32,787 bases of DNA from Variovorax sp. KK3 (GCF_001984055.1 NZ_LYVO01000080.1:1-32787), one strand, 5' to 3'; positions 6,947 to 16,871 are shown, numbered from the stretch's first letter. Numbers and translations are program-made. Notes: generated by a model not told the origin, from the letters alone.

Positions 6947-8353
6947 CTACTTTCCGATACAGAATCTCGAAAAAATCACGCCTAGAAGGTCGTCCGACCC
7001 GAATTCGCCCGTGATTTCGTTGAGCGCGTTCTGAGCCAAGCGCAGCTCTTCCGCCAGCAGATCCAACGATTGCGCCCTGGCCGCCAAATGCTCGGCGGCC
7101 AGCGCCAAATGTTCGGTGACGCGGTTCAACGCCTCCACATGACGTGCCCGCGCCAGGTAGAGCCCTTCCGGCACGGCCTGCCAGCCGGCGATCTCGAGCA
7201 AGCGATGCCTGAGTGCTTCGATGCCGAAGCCGGTTTTGGCAGACAGACTGACACCGGTGTTCGGCGCGGCCGCTGCCGCCGCGTCCTGCTTGCTCCAGAC
7301 ATCCAGCACCGGCACACCGGTCGACAGCTTGTTGCTCAAAAGGCGAAGGATGTCCGCATCGGCCTGCGCATACTCGGTTGCGTCGACGCGCGTGAGGTCA
7401 TGCAGAAACAGCACGGCGTCGGCACCTTCGATCTGCCCCCAAGCGCGCGCCACGCCGATCTGCTCGACCACGTCGGCACTGTCGCGCAGTCCGGCGGTGT
7501 CGACGACGTGCAAGGGCACGCCCTGGATCTGGATGGTCTGCGACACCACGTCGCGCGTCGTGCCCGGCACCGGGCTGACGATCGCGAGTTCGGCACCGGC
7601 CAATGCGTTCAGTAAGGAGCTCTTGCCCGCGTTGGGCTGGCCCGCGATGACCACCTTGATCCCCTCGCGCAGCAGCGCACCCTGACGTGCACGCTGCCGG
7701 ACTGCCTCGAGCCGCGCCTGCAACGAAACGAGCTGGCCCTGCGCGTCGGCCTTCTGCAGGAAGTCGATCTCTTCTTCAGGAAAGTCGAGCGTCGCCTCGA
7801 CCAGCATGCGCAGATGGATCAGGGCATCACGCAGTGCGTGGATCTCCTGCGAGAAGGCGCCCGAGAGCGAGCGACCGGCGCTGCGCGCGGCCGCTTCGGT
7901 ACTTGCATCGATCAGGTCGGCAATGGCCTCGGCCTGTGCCAGATCGATCTTGCCGTTGAGAAAGGCGCGCTGACTGAACTCACCGGGCTGGGCCACGCGC
8001 AGGCCCGCGAGCCGCGAGCGACCGGATATCGCGTCCTTTTCCGCTGCGGCTTCCAGGCATCGGGCCAGCAACAGTTGCAGCACCACCGGCCCACCGTGGG
8101 CTTGCAGTTCCAGCACGTCTTCGCCGGTGTAGGAATGAGGCGCAGGGAAATGGATTGCCAGGCCCTGGTCGATGGCCGTGCCGGCCGCATCGCGGAAGGG
8201 CAGGTACGTCGCCTCGCGCGGCCGAAGGTTGCGGCCGCAGATCGATTCGATCAAGGGGGCGAGTCGGGCGCCCGACACCCGCACGATACCCACCGCGCCG
8301 CGGCCGGCAGCGGTGGCGATGGCGACGATCGGGTCGTTGGTGCGGGCCAGCAT
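6947..8353 (-). CDS. mnmE: tRNA modification GTPase MnmE (TrmE)
   Basis: A 468-residue GTPase that, with MnmG, installs the cmnm5 group on the wobble uridine of several tRNAs. The N-terminal tetrahydrofolate-binding domain begins DPIVAIATAAGRGAVGIVRVSG. The G domain carries G1 GQPNAGKSS, G2 TRDV and G3 DTAGLRD. The protein ends FCIGK, the MnmE C-terminal motif with the functional Cys. The ATG at 8353 begins at the conserved N-terminus; the open frame upstream crosses an intergenic hairpin and is not coding. G4, usually NKxD, reads SKQD at 354-357. It is the last gene of the rpmH-rnpA-yidD-yidC-mnmE cluster. Confidence 0.96.
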   Translation of the reverse strand: MLARTNDPIVAIATAAGRGAVGIVRVSGARLAPLIESICGRNLRPREATYLPFRDAAGTAIDQGLAIHFPAPHSYTGEDVLELQAHGGPVVLQLLLARCLEAAAEKDAISGRSRLAGLRVAQPGEFSQRAFLNGKIDLAQAEAIADLIDASTEAAARSAGRSLSGAFSQEIHALRDALIHLRMLVEATLDFPEEEIDFLQKADAQGQLVSLQARLEAVRQRARQGALLREGIKVVIAGQPNAGKSSLLNALAGAELAIVSPVPGTTRDVVSQTIQIQGVPLHVVDTAGLRDSADVVEQIGVARAWGQIEGADAVLFLHDLTRVDATEYAQADADILRLLSNKLSTGVPVLDVWSKQDAAAAAAPNTGVSLSAKTGFGIEALRHRLLEIAGWQAVPEGLYLARARHVEALNRVTEHLALAAEHLAARAQSLDLLAEELRLAQNALNEITGEFGSDDLLGVIFSRFCIGK

Positions 8354-8382
8354 GGCGTGGATGATGAGGCTTCGGCAATGAG

Positions 8383-8405
8383 AAGGGCCGCATTCTGCGG
8401 CCCTT
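8383..8405 (-). terminator. Strong hairpin between yidC and mnmE
   Basis: A perfect 10-bp stem AAGGGCCGCA / TGCGGCCCTT with a three-base loop lies in the 77-base gap between the yidC stop and the mnmE start. There is no real U tract on either strand, so it may partly terminate or process the transcript and lower mnmE expression relative to yidC rather than stop transcription fully. Confidence 0.6.
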
Positions 8406-8430
8406 GCTCGAGGAGGCGTGCGCGCTTGCG

Positions 8431-10107
8431 CTATTTGCCGAGCACGCCAAGGCGCTTGTTGATGAACCACTGCTGCGCGATCGACAGCACGTTGTTCGTG
8501 ATCCAGTACAGCACCAGACCGGCCGGGAAGAAGATGAACATCACGCTGAAGGCCAACGGCATGATCCACATCAACTTGGCCTGCATGGGATCGGGCGGCG
8601 TCGGGTTCAACCAGGTCTGGAACAGCGAGGTCGCGGTCATCACGATCGGCAGGATGTACCAGGGGTCCGGCGCGGACAGGTCATGGATCCAGCCGATCCA
8701 CGGCGCGTGGCGCATTTCGACGGACGACAGCAGCACCCAGTAGAGCGCGATGAACACCGGTATCTGGATCAGGATGGGGAAGCAGCCGCCCATCGGATTG
8801 ACCTTTTCTTCGCGGTAGATGCGCATCATCTCCTGCTGCATCTCCTGCGGCTTTTCCTTGAGCCGCTCGCGCATTTCCATGATTTTCGGATTGATGGCCT
8901 TCATCTTGGCCATGCTGGCGTAGGCTTTGGCGTTGAGCCAGTAGAAAGCGGCCTTCAGCAGCACCACCAGCGCGACGATGGCCCAGCCCCAGTTGCCCAG
9001 CATGCCATGCAGCTTGTCGAGCAACCAGTAGAGCGGCTTGGAGATGATCGTGAAGATGCCGTAGTCCTTCACCAGTTCGAGGCCGGGCGCCACCGCCTCA
9101 AGCGTCTTTTCGGCCTGCGGACCGACGAAGAATTCGGCGTCGATCGCCTTGGTCGCGCCCGGCTCCACGGCACCGGCCGAGGTGATCATGCCGATGGCGT
9201 ACAGGTTGTTGTCGACCTTGCGGGCGAAGAGGTCGCGCTGGATGCCGTCCTTCAGCAGCCAGGCACTCGCGAAATAGTGCTGCACCATGGCGACGTAGCC
9301 ATTGGGCGACTCCTTCACGAACTCGGCCTTGTTGTTCTCGATGTCCTTGAACTCAATCTTCTGGTACTTCTTGGCCTCGGTGTAGACCGCCGGGCCGGTG
9401 AAGGTCGAATAGAACGAGGACTCGCCCGGCGGCTTGTTGCCGTCGCGCACGATCTGAAGGTAGAGCTGCGGCGATACCGGCGCGGTGCCGGTGTTGACGA
9501 TCTCGTGGCGCACGGCCATGTCGTAGGAGCCGCGCTTGAGGGTCCAGGTCTTGACCAGCTTGACGCCGCCCAGGTCGGCTGATTCGAAGCGCAGCACCAG
9601 TTCGTTGGCGCCGTCCTTGAGCGCGCGCTCCCCGCTGAAGCGCATGGGCGTCTTGTGCGTCGGGAAGGTGCCGCCGATCAGGCCCGTCTGTGCGACGTAG
9701 TAGCGGTTCGGGCTCTGGTCGAGCAGGATGAAGGGCTTGTCTTTTTCAGCCAGGTCGTCGTGCTGCACGAATTCGCTTTGCACGAGCGAGCCGCCCTCGG
9801 TATCGAAAGTGAGCTTGAGCACGTCGGTCGTCGCGACCACGCGCTCCCCAGCTGCTGGTGCAGCGGTCTTGCCGTCCGGCACGGCGCCGGCGCCGCTGGT
9901 GGCGGCCGGTGTCGTGCTGCTGGGCTGCGGCACCGCGTTCGTCGACGATCCGGCCGGCGTGGTCACCGGTGCCGCCGCCGTGGCAGGCGGTTTGGTCGAT
10001 GGCAGGAAGGTGGGATTGCGACCGTTGTAGACCTGCCATTGGTCCCACAGCAGCACCAGCGAGAAACCAAAAATCACCCACAGGATGGTGCGGCGGATAT
10101 CGTTCAT
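8431..10107 (-). CDS. yidC: Membrane protein insertase YidC
   Basis: A 558-residue inner-membrane insertase that places proteins into the membrane alone or with SecYEG. It starts MNDIRRTILWVIFGFSLVLLWD (first transmembrane helix). A Thr/Pro/Ala-rich linker follows, then the large periplasmic P1 domain, then the C-terminal five-helix insertase core. The cytoplasmic helical hairpin (MKAINPKIMEMRERLKEKPQ) and the NPMGGCFPILIQIPVFIALYW segment are clear. Where E. coli has the cavity Arg366, the aligned segment VLLKAAFYW appears to offer a Lys (inference). The ATG overlaps the yidD stop by four bases (ATGA). The length and a full P1 domain are typical of Gram-negative YidC. Confidence 0.97.
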   Translation of the reverse strand: MNDIRRTILWVIFGFSLVLLWDQWQVYNGRNPTFLPSTKPPATAAAPVTTPAGSSTNAVPQPSSTTPAATSGAGAVPDGKTAAPAAGERVVATTDVLKLTFDTEGGSLVQSEFVQHDDLAEKDKPFILLDQSPNRYYVAQTGLIGGTFPTHKTPMRFSGERALKDGANELVLRFESADLGGVKLVKTWTLKRGSYDMAVRHEIVNTGTAPVSPQLYLQIVRDGNKPPGESSFYSTFTGPAVYTEAKKYQKIEFKDIENNKAEFVKESPNGYVAMVQHYFASAWLLKDGIQRDLFARKVDNNLYAIGMITSAGAVEPGATKAIDAEFFVGPQAEKTLEAVAPGLELVKDYGIFTIISKPLYWLLDKLHGMLGNWGWAIVALVVLLKAAFYWLNAKAYASMAKMKAINPKIMEMRERLKEKPQEMQQEMMRIYREEKVNPMGGCFPILIQIPVFIALYWVLLSSVEMRHAPWIGWIHDLSAPDPWYILPIVMTATSLFQTWLNPTPPDPMQAKLMWIMPLAFSVMFIFFPAGLVLYWITNNVLSIAQQWFINKRLGVLGK

Positions 10108-10391
10108 GAAGAAGACTTCTTGTCGTCGGAGAAGAGGGAGGAGAACAGCGCGCCGGAGCGGCGGTGCCGATACGCCTCCATCGAGGGAACGGGGTCGTGG
10201 CCGCCCTTGCACCACGGTTGGCAGCGGACAAGGCGGCGAAGGGTGAGGTAACTGCCTGCCGCTGCACCATGCACGTCGAGCGCCTCGATCGCATAGACCG
10301 AGCAGGTGGGCTCGAAGCGGCAACTCTGCCCGAGCCACGGGCTCAACAGCAGTCGGTAGGCCTTCACCAGGCCGATCAACAGCGTTTTCAT
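10104..10391 (-). CDS. yidD: Membrane protein insertion efficiency factor YidD
   Basis: A 95-residue protein that assists YidC-dependent insertion. The core has the family pattern of an amphipathic N-terminal helix (LLIGLVKAYRLLLSPWLG), then CRFEPTCSVYAIEAL and the third Cys in RCQPWCKGGHDPVP. It overlaps both rnpA upstream and yidC downstream by four bases (ATGA), so the three are translationally coupled. The C-terminus is Ser/Lys-rich and probably disordered. Confidence 0.95.
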   Translation of the reverse strand: MKTLLIGLVKAYRLLLSPWLGQSCRFEPTCSVYAIEALDVHGAAAGSYLTLRRLVRCQPWCKGGHDPVPSMEAYRHRRSGALFSSLFSDDKKSSS

Positions 10392-10834
10392 GATGCGCGC
10401 GCAGCAACCGCGCGCTCCAGCAGTTGCCGAAGCTCAGCGCGGACGACGGCCTTGAGCCCATCGGAGGTCGCGCTGCGGAATTCCTTGCGATCGAAGGCTG
10501 CGCGAAGGCGCACCAGGTGCGCAGCCTGTGGCAACGAGGATCCGGCGGCTGCACTCATGGAATAGATCTGGCGCTTGATGGCGTTGCGGGTCACCGCCCG
10601 GCGCGCCCAGCGTTTGGGCACCATGGCGCCGACCCACAGATCCTGCACGGTGAACAGCGGCGTGGCGCCGGGCTGCGCGTCGAGTGCGCAGCGATGCAAG
10701 GCAAAGTGCGCGGTACGCGCCACGGTGACACCTGCAAGGACGGCCTGGAATTGCGCGCGGGTCTGGAGCCGCTGCACGGATGTCGGCCGCAATACGCCGT
10801 CGGAATGTGGCGGCGCTAGCGGCACGACTGGCAA
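10388..10834 (-). CDS. rnpA: Ribonuclease P protein component RnpA
   Basis: A 148-residue basic protein that binds RNase P RNA in tRNA 5' maturation. The N-terminal core LQTRAQFQAVL and the signature RNAIKRQIY (family consensus RNRIKR) are present, after the central strand VGAMVPKRWARRAVT. It lies 18 bases downstream of rpmH, as in nearly all bacteria. The N-terminus before LQTR is about 23 residues; an internal GTG start would shorten it. The Arg-to-Ala change within the RNR signature is modest and not expected to be inactivating. Confidence 0.94.
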   Translation of the reverse strand: MPVVPLAPPHSDGVLRPTSVQRLQTRAQFQAVLAGVTVARTAHFALHRCALDAQPGATPLFTVQDLWVGAMVPKRWARRAVTRNAIKRQIYSMSAAAGSSLPQAAHLVRLRAAFDRKEFRSATSDGLKAVVRAELRQLLERAVAARAS

Positions 10835-10852
10835 CGATGCCGGCGACGGCCC

Positions 10853-10987
10853 TTAGACGGCCAGGCGCTTGCGGCCCTTGGCGCGCCGTGCGTTGATGAC
10901 GGCGCGACCGCCGCGGGTCTTCATGCGAACCAGGAAACCGTGGGTACGGGCGCGGCGGGTCTTGGAGGCTTGGTAGGTGCGTTTCAT
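10853..10987 (-). CDS. rpmH: 50S ribosomal protein L34
   Basis: A 44-residue protein starting MKRTYQASKTRRARTHGF and ending RAKGRKRLAV, the standard L34 sequence and length. It is the first gene of the rpmH-rnpA-yidD-yidC-mnmE cluster and is divergent from dnaA across a 296-base region. It was found by direct reading of the minus strand between rnpA and dnaA. Confidence 0.97.
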   Translation of the reverse strand: MKRTYQASKTRRARTHGFLVRMKTRGGRAVINARRAKGRKRLAV

Positions 10988-11176
10988 GATGGATTTCCTG
11001 GTGGACCCTGGTGGCGATGCGCCCGCAGGGCTGAGTGCTCAATATGACTCTGCTGACTCTGAGAACCCCCGAAACACACAAAGAGGTTTTCAGGGAAACC
11101 CGGAATTATCGCAAACATTCGGGCGACCAACAATCCAAGGGCGCGCGGGGACCGGTTTCGCACCACAGGAAAACCA

Positions 11177-11185
11177 TGTGGATAA
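11177..11185 (-). promoter_or_regulatory. DnaA box (perfect)
   Basis: TGTGGATAA on the plus strand, that is TTATCCACA on the minus strand, a 9/9 match to the consensus DnaA box. It overlaps the expected -35 of the dnaA promoter. Confidence 0.85.
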
Positions 11186-11226
11186 GGTTTTGACAAGTTA
11201 GAATCACCGGCCCATTCCGGGGGCGA

Positions 11227-11235
11227 CTATCCACA
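11227..11235 (+). promoter_or_regulatory. DnaA box (one mismatch)
   Basis: CTATCCACA, 8/9 to TTATCCACA, inverted relative to the perfect box 41 bases away. It lies in the dnaA leader. Confidence 0.65.
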
Positions 11236-11283
11236 AGCAGAACGACAAAATGAACGAGGGACACTCCACCCTACAGAGCCTCC

Positions 11284-12663
<1,380 letters not shown>

Positions 12664-12736
12664 TGCACATCTCTCGCAGAATCGGGAAGTCCTGTCAAAG
12701 GACAACTCTGGGGAAAATTCCGGCACAAACGCATGC

Positions 12737-12745
12737 TTGTCCACA
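12737..12745 (+). promoter_or_regulatory. DnaA box (one mismatch)
   Basis: TTGTCCACA, 8/9 to the consensus TTATCCACA, in the same orientation as the box next to the DnaA-trio tract. Confidence 0.65.
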
Positions 12746-12855
12746 GGCCCGGCACGTGTCGCCAAGTTGTTCGTTTTGGCGCGACAGCACCGAAGCGCGG
12801 CTGCGCACAGCCTGCGGGCACAGGCAAGTGCCTGTCGCAAAAGCGGAAAATCGCC

Positions 12856-12864
12856 CTGTCCACA
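12856..12864 (+). promoter_or_regulatory. DnaA box next to the unwinding tract
   Basis: CTGTCCACA, 7/9 to consensus with the conserved TCCACA core. Its position, one GC block away from the CTA trios, matches the loading box of the bacterial basal unwinding system. Confidence 0.6.
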
Positions 12865-12882
12865 GCGGGGCGCGTCCCTTAT

Positions 12883-12916
12883 CTACTACTACTAATTTGA
12901 ATTAAAGAAATAAAGG
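12883..12916 (+). other. DnaA-trio tract and AT-rich unwinding element
   Basis: Four consecutive CTA triplets (12883-12894) are followed by an A/T-rich stretch holding only three G residues before the dnaN ribosome-binding site. In known origins such trios bind the DnaA filament on single-stranded DNA (3'-GAT-5' on the other strand). This is by far the most AT-rich spot near dnaA. Confidence 0.65.
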
Positions 12917-12927
12917 AAGCGGTAAGC

Positions 12928-14034
12928 ATGATCGTTTTGAAGGCCACACAAGACAAAGTCCTCGCCGCCCTGCAGTCGGTGGCAGGCATCGTGGAGCGAC
13001 GCCACACCCTGCCGATCCTGGCCAACGTGCTGATCCGCAAGACCGGCTCTCGTCTGCAGCTCACCACCAGCGACCTGGAAATCCAGATTCGCACCCATGC
13101 CGAACTCGGCGGCGACGAAGGCAACTTCACGACGACCGTGGGCGCGCGCAAGCTCATCGACATCCTGCGCACCATGCCCGCCGACCAGACGGTCAGCCTG
13201 GAGTCCAGCGCGAGCAAGCTGGTGCTCAAGGGCGGCAAGAGCCGCTTCACCTTGCAGTCGCTGCCGGCTGAAGACTTTCCGCTCGTGCAGGAATCGGCCA
13301 ACTTCGGACCGGTGTTCAGCGTGCCGCAAAAGACGCTGAAGGACCTGCTGAGCCAGGTGTCCTTTGCGATGGCGGTGCACGACATCCGCTATTACCTGAA
13401 CGGCATCCTGTTCGTGGCCGAGGGCAAGCAACTCAGCCTGGTGGCCACCGACGGCCACCGCCTGGCCTTCGCCTCGGCTACGCTCGACGTCGAAGTGCCG
13501 CGGCAAGAAGTGATCCTGCCGCGCAAGACCGTGCTCGAGATGCAGCGCTTGCTGTCCGACGCCGAGGGCGCGATCGAGATGCAGTTCGCCAACAACCAGG
13601 CCAAGTTCGCGTTCGAGGGCATGGAGTTCGTCACCAAGCTGGTCGAGGGCAAGTTCCCCGACTACAACCGCGTGATCCCCAAGAACCACAAGAACAGCAT
13701 CACGCTGGGCCGTGCGCCGCTCTTGGCGAGCCTGCAGCGCACCGCGATCCTCACCAGCGAGAAGTTCAAGGGCGTGCGCCTGAACATCGAGCCCGGCACG
13801 CTGCGCATCGCGTCGAACAATGCCGAGCAGGAAGAAGCCCAGGACGAACTCGACATCGACTACGGCGGCGATACCATCGAGATCGGTTTCAACGTCAGCT
13901 ACCTCATCGACGCGCTGGCCAACATGAGCCAGGACATGGTGAAGCTCGATCTGGCCGACTCCAACAGCTCGGTGCTGATGACCATCCCCGAGAACGCCTC
14001 CTTCAAGTACGTCGTCATGCCGATGCGCATCTGA
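12928..14034 (+). CDS. dnaN: DNA polymerase III beta subunit (sliding clamp) DnaN
   Basis: A 368-residue processivity clamp, dimeric on DNA, that also recruits other polymerases and MutS. It starts MIVLKATQDKVLAALQSVAGIVERRHTLPILANVLI, the standard first clamp domain. It ends with the conserved hydrophobic-cleft wording and PMRI, the usual C-terminus. A good Shine-Dalgarno AAGGAAG precedes the ATG and abuts the AT-rich unwinding stretch. The length equals that of typical betaproteobacterial clamps. Confidence 0.97.
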   Translation: MIVLKATQDKVLAALQSVAGIVERRHTLPILANVLIRKTGSRLQLTTSDLEIQIRTHAELGGDEGNFTTTVGARKLIDILRTMPADQTVSLESSASKLVLKGGKSRFTLQSLPAEDFPLVQESANFGPVFSVPQKTLKDLLSQVSFAMAVHDIRYYLNGILFVAEGKQLSLVATDGHRLAFASATLDVEVPRQEVILPRKTVLEMQRLLSDAEGAIEMQFANNQAKFAFEGMEFVTKLVEGKFPDYNRVIPKNHKNSITLGRAPLLASLQRTAILTSEKFKGVRLNIEPGTLRIASNNAEQEEAQDELDIDYGGDTIEIGFNVSYLIDALANMSQDMVKLDLADSNSSVLMTIPENASFKYVVMPMRI

Positions 14035-14065
14035 CGCCAGCGCCAGCGTCCGCCAGGGAGAAGCC

Positions 14066-14099
14066 AGACCGCCCGCGGTATTCCGCGGGCTTGGTCTTT
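14066..14099 (+). terminator. Hairpin/terminator between dnaN and gyrB
   Basis: The stem GCCCGCGG / CCGCGGGC (14071-14078 with 14083-14090) is extended, after a two-base bulge, by AGACC / GGTCT. It ends in a short T run. The U tract is weak, so read-through into gyrB is likely. Confidence 0.6.
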
Positions 14100-14143
14100 A
14101 CAGAGACGAAGAAAACACGGTCCCCGAGAGAGAGAACATCCTG

Positions 14144-16762
14144 ATGAGCGAAGCCAACAAGCCGGAAACGCCGCACACCGAGCCGGTCTACACGCCCGAG
14201 ATCGAGAACGCGATCCCCATCGAAGTCACGCCGCCTGTCGACAGCTACGGCGAGGGGTCGATCACGATCCTCGAAGGCCTGGAGGCGGTGCGCAAGCGCC
14301 CCGGCATGTACATCGGGGACACCTCCGACGGCACCGGCCTGCATCACCTGGTGTTCGAGGTGGTCGACAACTCCATCGACGAGGCGCTCGCAGGCCACTG
14401 CGACGACATCGTCGTCACCATCCACACCGACAACTCGATCTCGGTGGTCGACAACGGCCGCGGCATTCCCACCGGCGTCAAGATGGATGACAAGCACGAG
14501 CCCAAGCGCTCGGCCGCCGAGATCGCGCTGACCGAGCTGCACGCCGGCGGCAAGTTCAACCAGAACAGCTACAAGGTCTCGGGCGGCCTGCACGGCGTGG
14601 GTGTGAGCTGCGTCAACGCGCTGTCGAAGATGCTGCGCCTCACGGTGCGGCGCGAGGGCAAAGTGCACGTGCTCGAGTTCAGCAAGGGTTTCGTGCAGAA
14701 CCGCCTCGTCGAGACGGTCGGCGGCGTCGAGGTCTCGCCGATGAAGGTGACGGGCGACACCGAGAAGCGCGGCACCGAAGTGCACTTCCTGCCCGACACC
14801 GAAATCTTCAAGGAGAACGCCGACTTCCACTACGAGATCCTGAGCAAGCGCCTGCGCGAACTCAGCTTCCTCAACAACGGCGTTCGCATCCGTCTGCTGG
14901 ACGAGCGCACCGGCAAGGAAGACGACTTCTCCGGTGCCGGTGGCGTCAAGGGCTTCGTCGAGTTCATCAACAAGGGCAAGACGGTCCTGCATCCCAACGT
15001 GTTCTACGCCATGGGCGAGCGGCCGGCCGACACTTACGGCGGCATTCCCGGCACGCACATCGGCGTCGAGGTCGCGATGCAGTGGAACAGCGGCTACAAC
15101 GAGCAGGTGCTGTGTTTCACCAACAACATCCCGCAGCGCGACGGCGGCACCCATCTGACGGGTCTGCGTGCGGCGATGACGCGGGTGATCAACAAGTACA
15201 TCGAAGAGAACGAACTGGCCAAGAAGGCCAAGGTCGAAGTCACCGGCGACGACATGCGCGAAGGCCTGTGCTGCGTGCTGAGCGTGAAGGTGCCCGAGCC
15301 CAAGTTCTCGAGCCAGACCAAGGACAAGCTGGTGTCCAGCGAGGTTCGTGCGCCGGTGGAGGACATCGTGGGCCGCCTGCTCGGCGACTACCTGCAGGAG
15401 CGTCCGAACGACGCCAAGATCATCTGCGGCAAGATCGTCGAGGCCGCGCGTGCCCGCGAGGCGGCGCGCAAGGCTCGCGAGATGACGCGCCGCAAGGGCG
15501 TGCTCGACGGCATGGGCCTGCCGGGCAAGCTGGCCGACTGCCAGGAGAAGGACCCGGCCCTGTGCGAGGTCTACCTGGTGGAGGGCGACTCCGCCGGCGG
15601 CTCTGCCAAGCAGGGCCGCGACCGGAAGTTCCAGGCCATCCTGCCGCTGCGCGGCAAGATCCTGAACGTCGAGAAGGCGCGCTACGAAAAGCTGCTGACC
15701 AGCAACGAAATCCTGACCATGATCACCGCGCTGGGCACCGGCATCGGCCGCGCCGGTGCGACCACGGCCGGTGGCGGCGCCGACGACTTCAACGTCGCGA
15801 AGCTGCGCTACCACCGCATCATCATCATGACCGACGCGGACGTCGACGGCGCCCACATCCGCACCCTGCTGCTCACCTTCTTCTATCGCCAGATGCCCGA
15901 GCTGGTGGAGCGCGGCCACATCTACATCGCGCAGCCGCCGCTCTACAAGGTCAAGGTCGGCAAGGAAGAGCAGTACCTCAAGGACGGCCCCGCGCTCGAC
16001 GCCTTCCTGCTTCGCGTGGCGCTCAAGGACGCGAGCATCCAGACCGGTGGCACGAGCCCCACCACGCTCGGCGGCGACACCCTTGCCGAACTGGCGCGCA
16101 AGCATCAGCTGGCCGAGGCCGTGATCGCCCGCCTGGGCAATTTCCTCGATGCCGAGGCGCTGCGCGCCATCGCCGACGGCGTGTCGCTGGACCTGGACAC
16201 CACGGCCAGCGCCGAGGCCTCTGCCGTGGCATTGCAGGCTAGGCTGCGCGAACTCACCACGACCGGCGTGCCGGCCGAGGTGGCCAGCGAATTCGATGTG
16301 CGCACCGACAAGCCGCTGCTGCGCATCAGCCGCCGCCACCACGGCAACATCAAGAGCAGCGTGATCACGCAGGACTTCGTGCATGGCGCCGACTACGCCG
16401 CGCTGGCCGAAGCTGCCAAGACCTTCCGTGGCCTGCTGGGCGATGGCGCCGTGGTGCGCCGTGGCGAAGGCGAGAAGGGCAAGGAAGAGAAGGTCGGCGA
16501 CTTCCGCGAGGCCATGCGCTGGCTGATCGGCCAGGCCGAGCACGCCACTTCGCGCCAGCGCTACAAGGGATTGGGCGAGATGAACCCCGAGCAGCTGTGG
16601 GAAACGACCATGGACCCGAACGTGCGGCGCCTGCTCAGGGTGCAGATCGACGACGCGATCGAGGCCGACCGGGTGTTCACCATGCTCATGGGCGACGAGG
16701 TCGAGCCGCGGCGGGAGTTCATCGAGCAGAACGCGCTGCGGGCCGCGAACATCGACGTTTGA
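14144..16762 (+). CDS. gyrB: DNA gyrase subunit B
   Basis: An 872-residue ATPase subunit of gyrase, which introduces negative supercoils with GyrA. The GHKL ATPase domain shows Glu72 in EVVDNSIDEAL and DNGRGIP at 103-109. The TOPRIM domain has EGDSAGG at 480-486 and the metal triad DADVD at 564-568. The domain inserted after TOPRIM in Gram-negative GyrB is present, including an Ala-rich segment of about 70 residues (from TGGTSPTTLGG). The C-terminus YKGLGEMNPEQLWETTMDP is the family signature. It is somewhat longer than the 804 residues of E. coli, as is common in Burkholderiales. Confidence 0.97.
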   Translation: MSEANKPETPHTEPVYTPEIENAIPIEVTPPVDSYGEGSITILEGLEAVRKRPGMYIGDTSDGTGLHHLVFEVVDNSIDEALAGHCDDIVVTIHTDNSISVVDNGRGIPTGVKMDDKHEPKRSAAEIALTELHAGGKFNQNSYKVSGGLHGVGVSCVNALSKMLRLTVRREGKVHVLEFSKGFVQNRLVETVGGVEVSPMKVTGDTEKRGTEVHFLPDTEIFKENADFHYEILSKRLRELSFLNNGVRIRLLDERTGKEDDFSGAGGVKGFVEFINKGKTVLHPNVFYAMGERPADTYGGIPGTHIGVEVAMQWNSGYNEQVLCFTNNIPQRDGGTHLTGLRAAMTRVINKYIEENELAKKAKVEVTGDDMREGLCCVLSVKVPEPKFSSQTKDKLVSSEVRAPVEDIVGRLLGDYLQERPNDAKIICGKIVEAARAREAARKAREMTRRKGVLDGMGLPGKLADCQEKDPALCEVYLVEGDSAGGSAKQGRDRKFQAILPLRGKILNVEKARYEKLLTSNEILTMITALGTGIGRAGATTAGGGADDFNVAKLRYHRIIIMTDADVDGAHIRTLLLTFFYRQMPELVERGHIYIAQPPLYKVKVGKEEQYLKDGPALDAFLLRVALKDASIQTGGTSPTTLGGDTLAELARKHQLAEAVIARLGNFLDAEALRAIADGVSLDLDTTASAEASAVALQARLRELTTTGVPAEVASEFDVRTDKPLLRISRRHHGNIKSSVITQDFVHGADYAALAEAAKTFRGLLGDGAVVRRGEGEKGKEEKVGDFREAMRWLIGQAEHATSRQRYKGLGEMNPEQLWETTMDPNVRRLLRVQIDDAIEADRVFTMLMGDEVEPRREFIEQNALRAANIDV

Positions 16763-16841
16763 GAGAGAGAAGAAGAGAGGTGTGCCGGGGGTGCGCCGCG
16801 CCCTCGGCGAATCGCTGAATTCGCTTGCTGCAGCGCCCGGG

Positions 16842-16871
16842 TTGCCGGCGCATTGGGTGAAACGCTATAGC
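16842..16871 (+). promoter_or_regulatory. Possible sigma-70 promoter for the secreted protein gene
   Basis: TTGCCG (16842-16847) and TATAGC (16866-16871) are separated by 18 bases. Transcription would start near 16878, just before the terminator hairpin at 16899-16921. Assigned by eye. Confidence 0.3.

Larger units (their letters stand above)
10988..11283. promoter_or_regulatory. rpmH/dnaA divergent promoter region with DnaA boxes
   Basis: A 296-base non-coding stretch between rpmH and dnaA. It has a perfect DnaA box on the minus strand (11177-11185) and a one-mismatch box on the plus strand (11227-11235). For dnaA, a good -10 (TAGAAT, 11199-11204) has its -35 position inside the perfect DnaA box, which fits autorepression by DnaA. 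For rpmH, an extended -10-like GCGATAAT lies on the minus strand about 120 bases upstream of the gene. No AT-rich unwinding stretch was seen here, unlike the dnaA-dnaN gap. Promoter calls are by eye. Confidence 0.55.
12664..12927. other. oriC: Probable origin of replication (oriC) between dnaA and dnaN
   Basis: A 264-base non-coding gap with the layout of a basal bacterial unwinding element. A one-mismatch DnaA box lies at 12737-12745 and another at 12856-12864. A GC-only block (12865-12878) follows, then four CTA triplets in a row (12883-12894, matching the DnaA-trio pattern), then an AT-rich stretch (12893-12916). The AT-rich part runs straight into the dnaN Shine-Dalgarno AAGGAAG. Gene orientation also switches around this region. 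Function is inferred from the arrangement. Confidence 0.75.

Noticed and set aside
11190..11195. Perfect TTGACA upstream of dnaA
   Set aside because: Only three bases separate it from the best -10 (TAGAAT), and no -10 lies 16-18 bases downstream, so it is not a promoter -35 for dnaA by itself.
12856..12865. CTGTCCACAG as a possible LexA box
   Set aside because: The half-sites are separated by only two bases instead of eight; it is better read as a DnaA box.
14015..16543. Minus-strand open frame of 842 codons opposite gyrB
   Set aside because: It is fully antisense to gyrB, Ala/Leu/Val/Asp/His-rich and without domain motifs, so it is a shadow.
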